From contig JACDEA010000158.1 in the NCBI GenBank assembly GCA_013816725.1, forward strand, positions 1-5,875: DNA of 5,875 nt. The letters are read 5' to 3'. The position numbers were made by a program, and so were the translations under genes. This stretch comes from Actinomycetota bacterium (lineage in GTDB: Bacteria > Actinomycetota > Acidimicrobiia > Acidimicrobiales > JACDEA01). The stretch's first letter is position 1; each line of letters begins with the position of its first letter. Under the pieces are notes generated by a model that was not told the DNA's origin, did not search any database, and saw nothing but the letters and a program-made list of their open reading frames with translations. Below, piece by piece: positions 4,880-5,875 of the stretch.

Positions 4880-5761
4880 CTAGACCAGTCTCTCGCGGCG
4901 GGCGACGTCGGCCAGGAACTTTCGGAAGTCGGGCCCGAGATCGGGCCGCTCCAGCGCCAGCTCGACGGTGGCCCGGAGGTAGTCCAGCTTGTTGCCCACG
5001 TCGTAGCGGCCCTTCTCGAAGACGAAGCCGTAGACCTCCTCTTCCTTGCTCAGCAGGCCTATGGCGTCGGTGAGCTGGATCTCGCCGCCCTTGCCGGGCG
5101 TGACCTGTTCGAGCGCCTCGAAGATGGCGGGCGAAAAGACGTAGCGGCCCATCACCGCGAGCGTCGACGGCGCGTCTTCCGGCGCCGGCTTTTCCACGAT
5201 GTCCACGACGCGCACCAGTCCCGGTTCGACTTCCTCGGGCCTCACGCAGCCGTAGAGCGACACCTCCGCGTGCGGGACCTCTTTCAGCGCGATGACCGAG
5301 CGCCCGTACCGTTCGTGCACCGCCAGCATCTCCTCGAGCAGGCGCGACTCCTCGTGCATCAAGTCGTCGGGCAGCATCACCGCGAACGACGAATCGCCCA
5401 CGTGCTCACGGGCGACCGATACGGCGTGCCCCAGGCCGCGCGGCTCGCCCTGGCGCAGGTAGTGGATGTCGGCCATTTCGGCGATTCGTCGCATCTCGGC
5501 CAGCTCGTCGACCTTCCCGCGGGCTTCGAGATAGTGCTCGAGTTCGAAGCTCCGATCGAAGTGGTCTTCCAACGCCCGCTTACCCCGGCCGGTGATCATG
5601 AGGATGTCGCGCAGCCCGGCCCTCACGGCCTCCTCGACGGCGAACTGGATCGCCGGCTTGTCGACGATGGGGAGCATCTCTTTTGACTGCGCCTTGGTGG
5701 CGGGGAGGAAGCGCGTGCCCAGCCCAGCGGCCGGGATGACCGCTTTGTGGACGGGGGGCAT
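4880..5761 (-). CDS. galU: UTP--glucose-1-phosphate uridylyltransferase GalU
   Basis: A 293-residue cytoplasmic nucleotidyltransferase that makes UDP-glucose from UTP and glucose 1-phosphate, feeding polysaccharide, glycolipid and trehalose synthesis. The nucleotide-binding loop PAAGLGTRFLPATK is at 10-23, followed by EMLPIVDKPAIQF (28-40). GEPRGLGHAV (105-113) contacts the uridine, LPDDL (130-134) holds the metal-binding aspartate, VEKP (189-192) carries the catalytic-site lysine, and GGEIQLTDAI (225-234) and GRYDVGNK (251-258) bind the sugar phosphate. All blocks are in family order and the length is normal. ATG 5759-5761 is 9 nt after the plsY stop; GGGA just upstream is a weak Shine-Dalgarno. 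Its stop TAG abuts the moaA start. The gene therefore looks like the middle cistron of plsY-galU-moaA. The pairing with SepX-like and molybdenum-cofactor genes matches the galU neighbourhood known in other actinobacteria. Confidence 0.97.
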   Translation of the reverse strand: MPPVHKAVIPAAGLGTRFLPATKAQSKEMLPIVDKPAIQFAVEEAVRAGLRDILMITGRGKRALEDHFDRSFELEHYLEARGKVDELAEMRRIAEMADIHYLRQGEPRGLGHAVSVAREHVGDSSFAVMLPDDLMHEESRLLEEMLAVHERYGRSVIALKEVPHAEVSLYGCVRPEEVEPGLVRVVDIVEKPAPEDAPSTLAVMGRYVFSPAIFEALEQVTPGKGGEIQLTDAIGLLSKEEEVYGFVFEKGRYDVGNKLDYLRATVELALERPDLGPDFRKFLADVARRERLV

Positions 5762-5770
5762 CGTCCCGTT

Positions 5771-5875
5771 CTAGTGCAACGAGCGTTCCTCGCCTCTCAG
5801 CAGTCGCCCCACGTTGCTCCAGTGCCGCAGTATGACGAGCAGGGCGACGGCGGCCGCGGCGGCGATCTCAAACGC
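5771..5875 (-). CDS. plsY: Glycerol-3-phosphate acyltransferase PlsY, C-terminal end only
   Basis: The final 34 codons of a minus-strand gene run in from the window edge and end in TAG at 5771-5773. They encode a hydrophobic helix rich in Ala/Val/Leu followed by LRHWSNVGRLLRGEER. This is the characteristic PlsY ending, in which the last membrane helix is followed by RHxxNIxRLLxGxE; the conserved Asn is present. PlsY transfers the acyl group of acyl-phosphate to glycerol 3-phosphate, the first step of phospholipid synthesis at the inner membrane. The gene lies 9 nt upstream of galU on the same strand, so the two are probably co-transcribed. The rest of the gene is outside the window. Confidence 0.8.
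   Translation of the reverse strand, partial: AFEIAAAAAVALLVILRHWSNVGRLLRGEERSLH

Overview
This is a GC-rich window (third codon positions almost all G or C) that reads as chromosomal DNA of an actinobacterium. Gene content and order, plsY - galU - moaA - moaC - SepX-like membrane protein - tRNA-Ala on the minus strand, resemble the galU/sepX neighbourhood known from Streptomyces and Mycobacterium. An uncultured Acidimicrobiia-like lineage is my inference, not something the sequence proves.

Layout. Positions 1-96 hold nothing I can call. Positions 97-594 (minus) encode a lysine- and alanine-rich TPR-like protein whose reading frame has no start codon. At about 595-605 the coding character changes abruptly. 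On the other side the plus strand carries only the last two dozen codons of an unrecognised gene (ending at 680), then a membrane-anchored FKBP-type prolyl isomerase (699-1328) that seems to lack about 13 residues of its core. A 51-bp palindrome (1352-1402) separates it from a convergent CaiB/BaiF-family CoA-transferase/racemase gene (1393-2466, minus). tRNA-Ala(CGC) sits only 7 nt upstream of that gene (2474-2546, minus). Then come a three-helix SepX-like membrane protein (2611-3129), a 207-bp gap with a possible structured leader and a second copy of the palindrome (3279-3329), moaC (3337-3825), moaA (3899-4879), galU (4880-5761) and the 3' end of plsY (5771 to the window edge), all on the minus strand.

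How the genes work together. PlsY (phospholipid synthesis), GalU (UDP-glucose for envelope polysaccharides and glycolipids) and MoaA form a tight run: 9 nt between plsY and galU, and the galU stop directly abuts the moaA start. MoaA and MoaC catalyse the first stage of molybdenum cofactor synthesis (GTP to cyclic pyranopterin monophosphate). moaC lies 73 bp further on and appears to have its own leaderless promoter. The SepX-like protein is probably linked to cell division or envelope.

Most unusual: a pair of 51-bp palindromes (45/51 identical) placed at gene 3' ends, one of which contributes a stop codon; a probable rearrangement or assembly junction near 600 that beheads two divergent genes; and the internally shortened FKBP domain. 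I found no CRISPR array, insertion sequence, phage gene or defence system.
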